Source: Streptomyces qinzhouensis (GTDB lineage: Bacteria > Actinomycetota > Actinomycetes > Streptomycetales > Streptomycetaceae). Taken from it: DNA of 64,000 nt. Position numbers and translations under genes: made by a program. The notes below the pieces were generated by a model that was not told where the DNA came from, did not search any database, and worked only from the letters and a program-made list of their open reading frames with translations. The stretch is taken from positions 744,001-808,000 of the forward strand of contig NZ_CP042266.1 in the NCBI RefSeq assembly GCF_007856155.1, given 5' to 3'. Shown piece after piece: positions 32,891 through 41,201 of the stretch. The number at the start of each line of letters is the position of its first letter. Position 1 is the stretch's first letter.

Positions 32891-33795
32891 CACTCACCGT
32901 CCTTCGGGGCGGCCGGCGAGGCCGTGCCACCGGTCGAGGCCGTGCCACCGGTCGAGGGGGCGCCACCGGTCGAGGGGGTGCCCGCCTTGCCCTCGGGCTC
33001 GCGCCCCAGTTCCTCGCGCGCCCGGACCTGCATCGTGGGCAGCGCGTTGACCACGATCTTCATCAAGGCGTCGGTGTCGTAGCCGCGGCCCCCGCACACC
33101 GATGCCGAGGCCACCATCGAGCCGTACGTCACCTGTTGCCACCAGTACGGGTACGGTCCGCCGTGCTTCGCGCTGACGCACTGCCCGGCCTCCATCAGCG
33201 AGTCCTCGCTGTACAGATTGGCGGCCTCGCCCAGCCGGGCGGGCTGGGGCATCAGCCCGGTCAGCCGCTCGCCCTGCCGGAGCACCTGCTGATCGCAGTG
33301 GAGGGCCTCCTCCACCATCCGGGCCTGCTCCCAGGCGGCGTCCGCGCCCGTACGGTGGACCGTCACGGTCGCCGAGAGCCGGACCCGGCCCTTGCCCGCG
33401 GCCGGCGGCAGCTCGAAGTGCCGGGTCAGCGTGGCCAGGACGTCGGCGGGCAGCGGCTCCCGGTTCCAGACGCAGTTGCGGCGCAGCACCGACCAGGTGC
33501 CGGAATCGCTCTCGTACGGCACGGCCTTGCGTACCCCGGCGGAGAAGTCCCCGGGCCCGGCGATCAGCTTCGCGATCAGCTGCCGCGCCCGGGCCGGTGT
33601 GCTGGGCTGCAACCCCGGATCCGCCGACTTCACCGCGGGAACCGGTGACACCCCCGGATCCGGTGACGCGACGACCGCGCCACCCGGAGACGGCCCCCCG
33701 CCCCGCGCCCCGCCCCCGTCGCCGGTGCAACCGGCCAACAACATCCCGCACACGGCGAGGGATCCCCACACCGGCCGGCCCTTCGCAAACGTCAC
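32890..33795 (-). CDS. Lipoprotein of unknown function, first gene of the kinase operon
   Basis: 301 residues from the GTG at 33795; this start gives a textbook lipoprotein signal (WGSLAVCGMLLAGCTG) while longer in-frame options do not. After the lipidated cysteine comes a Pro/Gly/Ser linker. An alpha/beta domain with five cysteines follows (RRNCVW, EALHCDQ, AGQCVS, SASVCGG). The C-terminus is a low-complexity TGG repeat encoded by an 18-bp DNA repeat. Its stop overlaps the start of the first kinase, so it may be a partner at the outer surface for the kinase sensors (inference). Confidence 0.82.
   Translation of the reverse strand: MTFAKGRPVWGSLAVCGMLLAGCTGDGGGARGGGPSPGGAVVASPDPGVSPVPAVKSADPGLQPSTPARARQLIAKLIAGPGDFSAGVRKAVPYESDSGTWSVLRRNCVWNREPLPADVLATLTRHFELPPAAGKGRVRLSATVTVHRTGADAAWEQARMVEEALHCDQQVLRQGERLTGLMPQPARLGEAANLYSEDSLMEAGQCVSAKHGGPYPYWWQQVTYGSMVASASVCGGRGYDTDALMKIVVNALPTMQVRAREELGREPEGKAGTPSTGGAPSTGGTASTGGTASPAAPKDGE
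32924..32977 (-). repeat. 18-bp tandem repeat in the lipoprotein gene
   Basis: Three units of GTGCCACCGGTCGAGGCC with one or two changes each, plus the start of a fourth. On the coding strand it specifies repeated STGG-type units at the C-terminus. Length variation between strains is likely. Confidence 0.75.
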
Positions 33796-34107
33796 GATCC
33801 CCGCCCTTTGTATCGCGTCCGTCCGGTGCGCGGCGTACCCGTCCCCCGTGCGCTCCGGTCTGCGCCCATAGCGATGCTCACCGGACACCACATGGTTCCC
33901 GGGCTTCGCGACGTGTTTGCCTGCCACCGCCCCACCGCCGTGCACCCTCGTGGTCATCAGCCGGGTCGAGCGGACGGGTGACATCCGTGGCGGATGACGG
34001 GGCACGCCCGACCGCTTGCCCGGGGGCAGCCCGGTCATACGTCAGCGTGGGGCCAGGTGTGCCGGCGTCGCCGTCGGTGTGGGCCGGATGAAGGGGCATC
34101 GGCAGGC
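33796..34107. promoter_or_regulatory. Divergent promoter region, kinase operon and second molybdoenzyme
   Basis: No gene is supported. Both the lipoprotein-kinase operon (minus) and the molybdoenzyme gene (plus) start here. No palindrome or SigK-type box pair was seen. Confidence 0.4.
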
Positions 34108-35814
34108 GTGAGTGAGGAAGGGAAGGAGCCCTCGGAGTCGGAATCCGGGTCCCCGCGGCAGGACCCGTCGCCGGGCCAGGACCCGCCGACATCCGATGAC
34201 GGCGTACTCCCGGGTGCTGCGCCGGTTGTACCCGGGGCTGCGGCTGATCGGCGTCCCGGCTCTGCCCGGAAGTCCGGCGTTCCGCCGAACGGTCCGCCGG
34301 ATCGACCGCTCGCATCGGCCGAAGGGGAGCGGCCGTCCCCCGCCCCGGCCGAGCAGGAGACGCAGGAGAAGGCGGTACGGCGAGGAGCGCCGCCGGAGCC
34401 TGCGGACCGCTCCGAGCGGACAGGTGCCCCGCCCCGGGAGCCGGCCGGCGGAGCCCCGGGCGGCTCCGAGCGACCAGGTGCCCCGTCCCGGGAAGCGGTC
34501 GGCGGAGCCCCGGGCCGTGCCCGGCGACGGATGCCGCGGTTCGCTCTCGCCGGCGGGCCTCCGCCGGGTCCGGCGCGTCCGGAGTTCTGGCGCAGTCCGC
34601 TGCGGGGGCCATGGCTGACGGCGGTGTTCGGGCTCGTCCTCCTCTTCGGCGTCACGATCCTCTTCCTGACCGGGCTGTTGTCGTACGCTTCCTACAACCC
34701 GGACCTGGCTCGGACCAACGACGAGACGCCCGGCAAGGGGGTGCTCGGCTTCTACCTGTTCCCTTGGCCGACCTCGCCGTACTGGATCTACCGGGTCACT
34801 CAGGGCGTCCACGTCACCCTGGGGATCGTGCTGGTGCCGGTGCTGCTGGCGAAGCTGTGGTCCGTCATTCCCCTGTTGTTCTCGTGGCCGCCGGTGCGCT
34901 CGCTCAGTCACGCCGTGGAGCGGCTGTCGCTGCTCCTGCTGGTCGGCGGTGCTCTGTTCGAGTTCGCGACCGGCATCCTCAATGTGCAGCTTCACTACAT
35001 CTTCCCGGGCTCGTTCTACACCCTCCACTTCTACGGCGCATGGGTGTTCATCGGCGCGTTCGTGGTCCATGTGGCCTTCCGGCTGCCGAGAGCACTGCGT
35101 GCGGTACGGACCCGCCGGGGGGAGACCGATCCGTCCGCCGGCCCGGCGGCCGGGGACCGTGCGGCCGGGCTGGTGTCGCCCCGTCCGGCGGCGGCGACCA
35201 TCTCCCGCCGTGGCGCCGTCGCGATGGTGGGACTCGGGTCCGGGGTGCTCCTGGTGGTCACGATGGGGCAGAGCGTGGGCGGCTGGTTCCGGAGGACAGC
35301 GGTGCTCGCCCCGCACGGCCGGGACCCGGGCACGGGCCCGAACGGCTTTCAGATCAACAAGACGGCCGCCTCCCTCGGCATCCGTACCAGCGATACGGGA
35401 CCGGGGTGGCGGCTGACCGTGCGCGGCGCCGGCCGTCAGACGGTCCTCACCCTCGACGAACTCCATGACCTGCCCCAGTACGAATCCGCCCTCCCGATCG
35501 CCTGTGTGGAAGGCTGGTCGACAACGGATCAACTGTGGCGAGGAGTACGGCTCGTCGATCTGGCCGCGCTGGTCGGACTGGGGACGGACCCGCCGCACGT
35601 CCTGGTGGACTCCGTCCAGCGGGGAGGGGCCTTCCCGTCGGCGGTCCTCCGGGACAACCAGGTGCGCGACCGGCGGTCTCTGCTGGCCCTGCGGGTCAAC
35701 GGGGCCGTCCTCTCGGTCGACCACGGCTACCCGGCCCGGATCATCGTCCCCGGCGCACCCGGGGTCCACAACACCAAATGGGTCACCCGCCTCACCTTCG
35801 GGGAGCCGGTATGA
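34108..35814 (+). CDS. Membrane molybdopterin-dependent oxidoreductase fused to a cytochrome b-like domain
   Basis: 568 residues from the GTG at 34108, the first start giving a plausible chain; the ribosome site is weak. The first 150 residues are disordered, rich in Pro/Arg/Gly/Ser, and contain a 54-bp DNA repeat. Four membrane helices follow; His residues in YRVTQGVHVTLGIV and FYTLHFYGAWVFIGAFVVHV could ligate b-type heme (inference). A fifth segment begins ISRRGAVAMVG. The catalytic part has the Mo-ligating cysteine in LPIACVEGWSTTD (Cys466). It overlaps the next small membrane protein (ATGA). Confidence 0.86.
   Translation: MSEEGKEPSESESGSPRQDPSPGQDPPTSDDGVLPGAAPVVPGAAADRRPGSARKSGVPPNGPPDRPLASAEGERPSPAPAEQETQEKAVRRGAPPEPADRSERTGAPPREPAGGAPGGSERPGAPSREAVGGAPGRARRRMPRFALAGGPPPGPARPEFWRSPLRGPWLTAVFGLVLLFGVTILFLTGLLSYASYNPDLARTNDETPGKGVLGFYLFPWPTSPYWIYRVTQGVHVTLGIVLVPVLLAKLWSVIPLLFSWPPVRSLSHAVERLSLLLLVGGALFEFATGILNVQLHYIFPGSFYTLHFYGAWVFIGAFVVHVAFRLPRALRAVRTRRGETDPSAGPAAGDRAAGLVSPRPAAATISRRGAVAMVGLGSGVLLVVTMGQSVGGWFRRTAVLAPHGRDPGTGPNGFQINKTAASLGIRTSDTGPGWRLTVRGAGRQTVLTLDELHDLPQYESALPIACVEGWSTTDQLWRGVRLVDLAALVGLGTDPPHVLVDSVQRGGAFPSAVLRDNQVRDRRSLLALRVNGAVLSVDHGYPARIIVPGAPGVHNTKWVTRLTFGEPV
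34411..34518 (+). repeat. Two 54-bp tandem repeats in the molybdoenzyme N-terminal region
   Basis: Units at 34411-34464 and 34465-34518, starting TCCGAGCG, differing at a few positions. They encode copies of GAPPREPAGGAPGG-type disordered sequence. Confidence 0.7.
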
Positions 35815-36296
35815 GCGGGTTCCGGGACCGGTACGGCGCTTCCCCACTGCATCTGCTGCTGGTCCTGGCTTCCTTCGCGCTCACCCTGTACGCGGGTGTC
35901 CGACTCCTCAGTGGCGACACCCTGGGGGTGCTGGTCTGGTTCGTCGGAGCCGCGCTGATCCATGATCTGCTCTTCCTGCCCGCCTACACCCTCACCGACC
36001 GCCTGGCCCAGCGCCTGTGCCGGCCGGGCGCCGGCCGTCACCCGCCGAAGAAGGGGCCGGTCCGGGCCGCCCGGGTGGTGAGCGTCAACCACCTGCGGGT
36101 GCCCGTTGTCCTCTCCGGGCTGCTGCTGCTCGTCTGGTGGCCCCTGATCCTGCGCCGAGTGCCCCACTACACGGCCGTCACCGGGTTGTCCGCCGATGTG
36201 TTCCTGGGCAGATGGCTGCTGATCACAGCCGGTCTGTTCGCCGTCTCCGCGCTCTGGCTGCTGGTCCGGATGCGTCGCGCCGCGCGCCCGGAGTGA
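35811..36296 (+). CDS. Small four-helix membrane protein, partner of the molybdoenzyme
   Basis: 161 residues from the ATG at 35811, overlapping the preceding stop (ATGA). Four membrane helices: LHLLLVLASFALTLYAGVRL, LVWFVGAALIHDLLFLPAY, a third near LRVPVVLSGLLLLVWWPLI, and LLITAGLFAVSALWLLVRMR. A conserved HD pair (LIHDLLF) and a basic loop lie between helices 2 and 3. No known domain is recognised. Translational coupling implies it works with the molybdoenzyme, for example as a membrane anchor or electron-transfer subunit. Confidence 0.82.
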   Translation: MSGFRDRYGASPLHLLLVLASFALTLYAGVRLLSGDTLGVLVWFVGAALIHDLLFLPAYTLTDRLAQRLCRPGAGRHPPKKGPVRAARVVSVNHLRVPVVLSGLLLLVWWPLILRRVPHYTAVTGLSADVFLGRWLLITAGLFAVSALWLLVRMRRAARPE

Positions 36297-36331
36297 TCCG
36301 GTCCCGCCACGCACCCCGTCCCGCCACGCCC

Positions 36332-37162
36332 TCAGGGCAGGGCGGTCAGGGCGGAGAAGTGCCGCCCCTGTGCGGTACTCCAGTGGTCCATGACCCGCCA
36401 TCCGGCCGCGGGTGCCACGCGGAGCAGCGCCCGGCACCCCACGCTGGCCCAGGGAAAGGCCGGGCCCCGGTTGCCGAGGTCGTCCTCGATACGGACCCGG
36501 TGCCGGGCGTTGATATCGGCAGCGGCCGTTTCGAGGAGCAGCAGTCCGCGGGAGCGAACCAGTTGTCGCGTCCGTCGCAGGAGCCGGGGCGGATCGCCGC
36601 CGATCCCGATGTTCCCGTCGATCAGCAGCGCGGTGCCCCAGCGGCCCTCTTCCGGGAGCGGGTCGAAGACCGACGCCCGATGGGCCCGTCCGCCGCGCCG
36701 GAGCGTGGTGATCACGGCCGAGGCGCAGACGTCGATGCCCAAGGCCCGATGCCCCTGTGTCAGGAGGGCTTCCACCAGACGTCCGGCGCCGCAGCCGATG
36801 TCCAGTACCGGCCCCTCACAGCGGCTGAGGACCGTCAGATCGCAGGAGTCGGCCCGCGCGCACCAGCGGTCGAGTTCCAGGGGCAGGAGCCGGCCGTTCG
36901 CGCCGCGGAGGAACAGCCTGCCTCGGCCGGCCAGCAGGGCGTTGCCGTAGAGGGCTCCCGTCCACGCGTCCACCCGCGCATCCGTCACCACGGCCGCCGC
37001 CTCGTCGGTTGTCCAGGCGTTCGACCGGTCGATGAGCCGTACGGGAAGACGGTCAGGGAAGGACGCATCGTTACCAGTCTGGGCACGAGCGGACAGACCG
37101 GCGAAGCCGGTCGGGCTGTTCGGGTGAACGCTGGTACCCGGCTCGGCGAACGGACTGCTCAC
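36332..37162 (-). CDS. SAM-dependent methyltransferase (class I), last gene of the sugar operon
   Basis: 276 residues if the GTG at 37162 is the start; the 5' end overlaps the mannosyltransferase gene by 92 nt, so a shorter start is possible. The SAM-binding motif I is VLDIGCGAGRLVEALL (about residue 125), with ALGIDVCASAV as the acidic loop and RGLLLLETAAADINARHR later. The first 80 residues have an unusual ALYGNALLAGRGRLFL segment not seen in most class I enzymes. It ends the five-gene operon and is convergent with the second molybdoenzyme unit, so sugar or lipid methylation is a reasonable guess. Confidence 0.78.
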   Translation of the reverse strand: MSSPFAEPGTSVHPNSPTGFAGLSARAQTGNDASFPDRLPVRLIDRSNAWTTDEAAAVVTDARVDAWTGALYGNALLAGRGRLFLRGANGRLLPLELDRWCARADSCDLTVLSRCEGPVLDIGCGAGRLVEALLTQGHRALGIDVCASAVITTLRRGGRAHRASVFDPLPEEGRWGTALLIDGNIGIGGDPPRLLRRTRQLVRSRGLLLLETAAADINARHRVRIEDDLGNRGPAFPWASVGCRALLRVAPAAGWRVMDHWSTAQGRHFSALTALP

Positions 37163-38543
37163 CCCTCCGGAAGGGTGGCGGCGAGCCGTTCCCGACGTGA
37201 CGGCGCACACCCCAACCCACGACCACCGCGATGCCGGCGATCGCGTAGGCGGCGGTGCCCACCGCGTATCCGTCGTCGAAGGCCGGTGCGAGGACGTACT
37301 TGGCCGCGCCCGCGAGCGCGATCCCCAGCCACTCCCAGCGGCCGTCGAGAGCCACCAGGGCGACCAGCAGCAGCGCGTACCAGGAGTAGCCCGGGGTCAG
37401 GAGCAGGAAGACCGTCCCGGTGACCGACAAGGCTCCGCTCCACGGCCGGTCGGGATCGCCCCGCCACAGCACCCAACCCACGACGGCCGCCGACACCAAC
37501 ACCAGGGCGGGCAGGGTCCAGTCGTCCGGAAGCACCAGGCGCAGCAGGGCGAAACGGTTCTTGGCGGAGGACGTATCGTCGTATCCCTCCTCGGCCGCGT
37601 AGCCGCCGAGATAGCCGAGCACAGACCCCTGGGACACCAGTGCGTACGGCAGATAGACCACGGCGGTCACCACGGCCGCGGGCAGCAGGACAGCCGCCGC
37701 GTCCCGGGCCCGCCGCACTCCGCCCAGTGCGCCCGGCAACACCACCACGGGCAGGAGTTTCGTCGCGATGGCGGCACCCAGCAAGGCTCCGCCCCAGCCG
37801 CGGTGCCGGCCGACGACACCGAGGGCGATGACGACGATCAGCGCGCCCAGCGCGTCGACGTGCGCGTTGTTGACCGCCTCGACCGGTACCGCCGGACACC
37901 AGGCCCAGTACGCCGCCCAGCGGACATCACCACGCCTTCGCAGTACGAGGAGCAGGGCGGCCGTGGTGCCGAGTGCGATCACCGCCCCGCCGATCTGGAG
38001 CGGTTTGTGCCGGGAGCCGTCCGGAGACAGGGAATGAACCAGGAGGAAGTAGCCTTCGGCGACGGGCGGGTAGATGGTGGGCACGGCGGGCCGATTGATC
38101 CGTGTGCAGCGAAGCTGCCCCGACGGCGCCTGAATCCGTACCCTGTCCGGTCCTGTACACGCTTCACCGGAGGGAAAGAGCCAGGCGTCGCGCAGTCCGG
38201 CCAGCGCTGGATCGCCGGGGACGTGGTCGTACGGGGAGATCCCGGCGGCCTGCACCCGGCCGTCCCACGCGTAACGGAACGAGTCCGTGCTCGTGCTCGG
38301 TGCGGCGGCCAGGCCTGTGGCCGTCACCGCGATGCCGCCGGCGAGGACCACGGCTGCCGCGTACCGGACGGGGACCGTACGGAGCGACCACACAGCCGCG
38401 GCGAAGATCAGCCAGCACACCGTGTACCGCCAGGAGAGGCCGGCCGGATCGCCGTAGTAGTCGCCGTAGCGGATGGTCGGCACCAGGGTGGCGGTGAGCG
38501 CGGCGAGCAGTACGCCGGTACGGACCGTGCGCGCAGTGATCAT
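37071..38543 (-). CDS. GT87-family polyprenol-phosphate-mannose-dependent mannosyltransferase
   Basis: 490 residues from the ATG at 38543. About ten membrane helices with an external loop carrying SFRYAWDGRVQAAGISPYDH, the signature of DUF2029/GT87 (PimE-like) enzymes, which use polyprenyl-phosphate sugars outside the membrane. The conserved NNAHVDALGALIVVIAL is another family helix. A hydrophilic tail of about 45 residues ends the chain and overlaps the methyltransferase gene. It would add a sugar to a lipid or glycan acceptor after export, consistent with the GT2 and epimerase genes upstream. Confidence 0.88.
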   Translation of the reverse strand: MITARTVRTGVLLAALTATLVPTIRYGDYYGDPAGLSWRYTVCWLIFAAAVWSLRTVPVRYAAAVVLAGGIAVTATGLAAAPSTSTDSFRYAWDGRVQAAGISPYDHVPGDPALAGLRDAWLFPSGEACTGPDRVRIQAPSGQLRCTRINRPAVPTIYPPVAEGYFLLVHSLSPDGSRHKPLQIGGAVIALGTTAALLLVLRRRGDVRWAAYWAWCPAVPVEAVNNAHVDALGALIVVIALGVVGRHRGWGGALLGAAIATKLLPVVVLPGALGGVRRARDAAAVLLPAAVVTAVVYLPYALVSQGSVLGYLGGYAAEEGYDDTSSAKNRFALLRLVLPDDWTLPALVLVSAAVVGWVLWRGDPDRPWSGALSVTGTVFLLLTPGYSWYALLLVALVALDGRWEWLGIALAGAAKYVLAPAFDDGYAVGTAAYAIAGIAVVVGWGVRRHVGNGSPPPFRRGEQSVRRAGYQRSPEQPDRLRRSVRSCPDW

Positions 38544-38652
38544 GAGACAGGCCCTGGTGGGAGGGGCTCCGTGCCATCCGGGCGGGCCCGGGCGACGGGG
38601 TGTGTCCGCGGAGCGGACGGCCGGGACATGTTCCCGGTGGCCCGGGGGCGTC

Positions 38653-39288
38653 TCACCGGGCATCGTCTCCGGCCCGTATCCGGGCCAGGGCCCGGGCGAA
38701 TCGGGTGTGCGGCGCCTCGGCCGCCACCGCGAGCGCGTCCTCCGCGGTGTCGACATCACGCAGGAGCCGCAGATCACGCACGACGAGACCGGCGTCCACG
38801 AGCCGCTTTCGCTGCACTGTGCCCGTGTCCGGGCGGGTCATCGGCACTCCGCGAACCAGCTCGGGTTCCGGAACGGCAAGCCCCAGCGCCCAGAATCCCC
38901 CGTCCAGAGCCGGTCCGAACCAGGCGTCGCACTTCCGCCAGGCGTCCTTCGCCAGGGCCGGGGCGAGCAGGGTGGGAGTGACCTGCGGGGTGTCCATACC
39001 GATCAGCACGGTCGGTCCGGTGCACCGGGCGAAGGCGGCTGCCAGCCGGACGTCCAGCGTCCCGGCGCACTGCGGGACCACCTCGAAGCCGGTGGGGAGC
39101 CAAGGTCCGGGCGCACCGTCCAGGGCCAGGACGCGCCGCCGTACGGGGGCCGCCACCACGGCGGCCAGCGAATCGGTGAGGGCCGCCTCGGCGAGCAGAG
39201 CCGCCTGGCTCGGGGAATAGGGCGGGGTGAGCCGGGTCTTCACCCGGCCCGGAACAGGTGCCTTGGCGATCACCAGGAGTGTGGTCAC
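38653..39288 (-). CDS. TIGR04282/DUF2064-family glycosyltransferase-like protein
   Basis: 211 residues from the GTG at 39288, overlapping the previous stop by 4 nt. The start TTLLVIAKAPVPGRVKTRL and VLIGMDTPQVTPTLLAPAL are signature sequences of the DUF2064 family, which has a GT-A-like fold. Its TIGR name comes from association with arsenosugar genes, but no arsenic gene lies here, so a general sugar-nucleotide role is inferred. It is the third gene of the epimerase-GT2-transferase-GT87-methyltransferase operon. Confidence 0.88.
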   Translation of the reverse strand: MTTLLVIAKAPVPGRVKTRLTPPYSPSQAALLAEAALTDSLAAVVAAPVRRRVLALDGAPGPWLPTGFEVVPQCAGTLDVRLAAAFARCTGPTVLIGMDTPQVTPTLLAPALAKDAWRKCDAWFGPALDGGFWALGLAVPEPELVRGVPMTRPDTGTVQRKRLVDAGLVVRDLRLLRDVDTAEDALAVAAEAPHTRFARALARIRAGDDAR

Positions 39289-39986
39289 GGGCGATCCCGC
39301 CGACCGGGCACCGGTGGTTGCGGAGCGAGGACCGCCCGCATGTCCCGCACCGCCTGCCAGGTACCCCGCCAGGTCCCGGTGACTTTCGACTTCCCTGCCC
39401 TGGGCAGATAGGGCACATCCATCTCCCGTACCCGCCAGCCCGCGTCCGCGGCACGGACCACCATCTCCAGCGGGTAGCCACTGCGCCGGTCCGTCAGACC
39501 CAGACCGACCAGAGCTTCCCGGCGCGCGGCGCGCATGGGCCCGAGATCATGCAACCGGAGCCCCGTACGCTTCCGCAGCATCCGGGAAAGCGCCAGATTC
39601 CCCACCCGGGCATGCGCGGGCCAGACACCCCGACCGGTCGGGCGTCGCCGCCCGAGCACCAGCTCGGCCCGCTCCTGTATCACCTCGCGCACCAGGGCAG
39701 GCAGTAGCCCCGGATCGAGGGAAGCGTCGCAGTCGCAGAAGCAGACGATGCCGGCCGTGGCGGCTTCGAGCCCCGCGTGGCAGGCAGCGCCGAAACCCCG
39801 CCGGGACTCGTGGACCACGGTCGCGCCATGGGCCTCGGCGATCCCGGCGGAACCGTCCGACGAGCCGTTGTCGACGACAACGGCCCGCCAGTGCGGTGGG
39901 ATGCGCGCCAGCACCCAGGGCAGCGCGGCTGCCTCATTCAGACAGGGAAGGACGACATCCACCGCCGCGGGGTTGGGCTCGGTCAC
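39285..39986 (-). CDS. GT2-family glycosyltransferase (DPM1-like)
   Basis: 233 residues from the GTG at 39986. The sugar-nucleotide-binding start VDVVLPCLNEAAALPWVLAR, VVVDNGSSDGSAGIA, and the DxD-type region CFCDCDASLDPGLL match family 2 transferases. No membrane helix is present. Enzymes of this size and pattern commonly make polyprenyl-phosphate sugars, which would supply the GT87 enzyme two genes downstream (inference). It overlaps the DUF2064 gene by GTGA and follows the epimerase by 35 bp. Confidence 0.9.
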   Translation of the reverse strand: MTEPNPAAVDVVLPCLNEAAALPWVLARIPPHWRAVVVDNGSSDGSAGIAEAHGATVVHESRRGFGAACHAGLEAATAGIVCFCDCDASLDPGLLPALVREVIQERAELVLGRRRPTGRGVWPAHARVGNLALSRMLRKRTGLRLHDLGPMRAARREALVGLGLTDRRSGYPLEMVVRAADAGWRVREMDVPYLPRAGKSKVTGTWRGTWQAVRDMRAVLAPQPPVPGRRDRP

Positions 39987-40021
39987 CCGCCCACCCTAAG
40001 AACCCATGGTGACCATTCCCG

Positions 40022-41101
40022 TCATTTCACCCATGAGTCTTGTGGTGTCCCACCGCTCGGCTCCCGGAGGCCGCTGTGCGCGAATTCCGTCATCCCCTCG
40101 GTGAATCCGACCCGCGCCCGCCAGCCCAGTTCGCCGGTCAGCCTGCGGGAGGAGGCGGTGATGTGCCGAACATCGCCCAGCCGGAACTCGCCGGTGACCA
40201 CCGGCTCCGGGCCACCGTAGGCACGGGCCAGGGCACCCGCCATCTCCCCGACGGTGTGCGGTTCCCCGCTGCCGGTGTTGAAGACGGACAGCGCCCCCGG
40301 CTCCCGGCCGGACAGGGCCTCCAGCGCGATGACGCCCGCGGCGGCAACATCTCGGACATGGACGAAGTCCCGCCGCTGCCGGCCGTCCTCGAAAACCCGG
40401 GGCGGCTCACCTCGGGCCAGCGCCGAACGGAAGAACGAAGCCACCCCCGCGTACGGGGTGTCCCGGGGCATTCCGGGCCCGTACACATTGTGATACCGCA
40501 GCGAGACAGCTCGCCCTCCGGTCGTCCTTGCCCATGCCGCGGCCAGATGTTCCTGGGCCAGCTTGGTCGTGGCGTACACATTCCGCGGATCGGCCGGCGC
40601 GTCCTCGCCCACCGGTCCGGGGGCCAGTTCCGCCCCGCAGTGCGGACAGCGGGGTTCGAAGCGGCCCGCCTCCAGGTCCGCCGCGGCGCGCGGCCCCGGT
40701 CTGATCCACCCGTGGCGAGGACAGTCGTAACGGCCCTCCCCGTACACCACCATCGAACCGGCGAGCACGAGGCCGGGGACGCCCGCCTCTTCCATCGCGG
40801 CCAACAGCACGGCCGTCCCGAGATCGTTGCAGCCCACATACTCCGGCGCGTCGGAGAACCCGGTGCCCAGGCCCACCATGGCCGCCTGATGACTCACCGC
40901 GTCCACCCCGCGCAACGCTCCGGCCAGCGCGACCCGATCCCGCACATCCGCGTGGACCAGCTCCGCACCCGCCGACGGGGATGCCCCGTGTGCCGATGGC
41001 AACAGGGCATCCAGCACAACCGCCTCGTGACCGCGGGCGGCCAGCGCCGTCACGATGTGCGAGCCGATGAAACCCGCGCCTCCGGTGACCAGTACACGCA
41101 T
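40022..41101 (-). CDS. NAD-dependent sugar epimerase/dehydratase with inserted zinc-knuckle-like segment
   Basis: 359 residues from the ATG at 41101. An SDR extended fold with VTGGAGFIGSHIV at the start, the serine site in SMVVYGEGRY and the catalytic YATTKLAQEH. Between them lies a 45-residue insert with DCPRHG and RCPHCGAEL, four potential metal ligands. I recall the same insert in some dTDP-L-rhamnose 4-epimerase annotations, which gives a specific but unproven assignment. It is first in the sugar operon, so it probably supplies the nucleotide sugar used by the following transferases. Confidence 0.9.
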   Translation of the reverse strand: MRVLVTGGAGFIGSHIVTALAARGHEAVVLDALLPSAHGASPSAGAELVHADVRDRVALAGALRGVDAVSHQAAMVGLGTGFSDAPEYVGCNDLGTAVLLAAMEEAGVPGLVLAGSMVVYGEGRYDCPRHGWIRPGPRAAADLEAGRFEPRCPHCGAELAPGPVGEDAPADPRNVYATTKLAQEHLAAAWARTTGGRAVSLRYHNVYGPGMPRDTPYAGVASFFRSALARGEPPRVFEDGRQRRDFVHVRDVAAAGVIALEALSGREPGALSVFNTGSGEPHTVGEMAGALARAYGGPEPVVTGEFRLGDVRHITASSRRLTGELGWRARVGFTEGMTEFAHSGLREPSGGTPQDSWVK

Positions 41102-41201
41102 ACGGAGGACTCTAAGGCGCGGCGTCGCCGGCGCGGCGCAGGCGACACGGTGTCGGTCGCGCCCACCTGGTCCACGAGGCACTCGCCCCGCTCGAAGGGG
41201 T

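Noticed and set aside
32924..32977. A CRISPR-like array
   Set aside because: The 18-bp repeats are directly tandem without spacers and code for a low-complexity tail.
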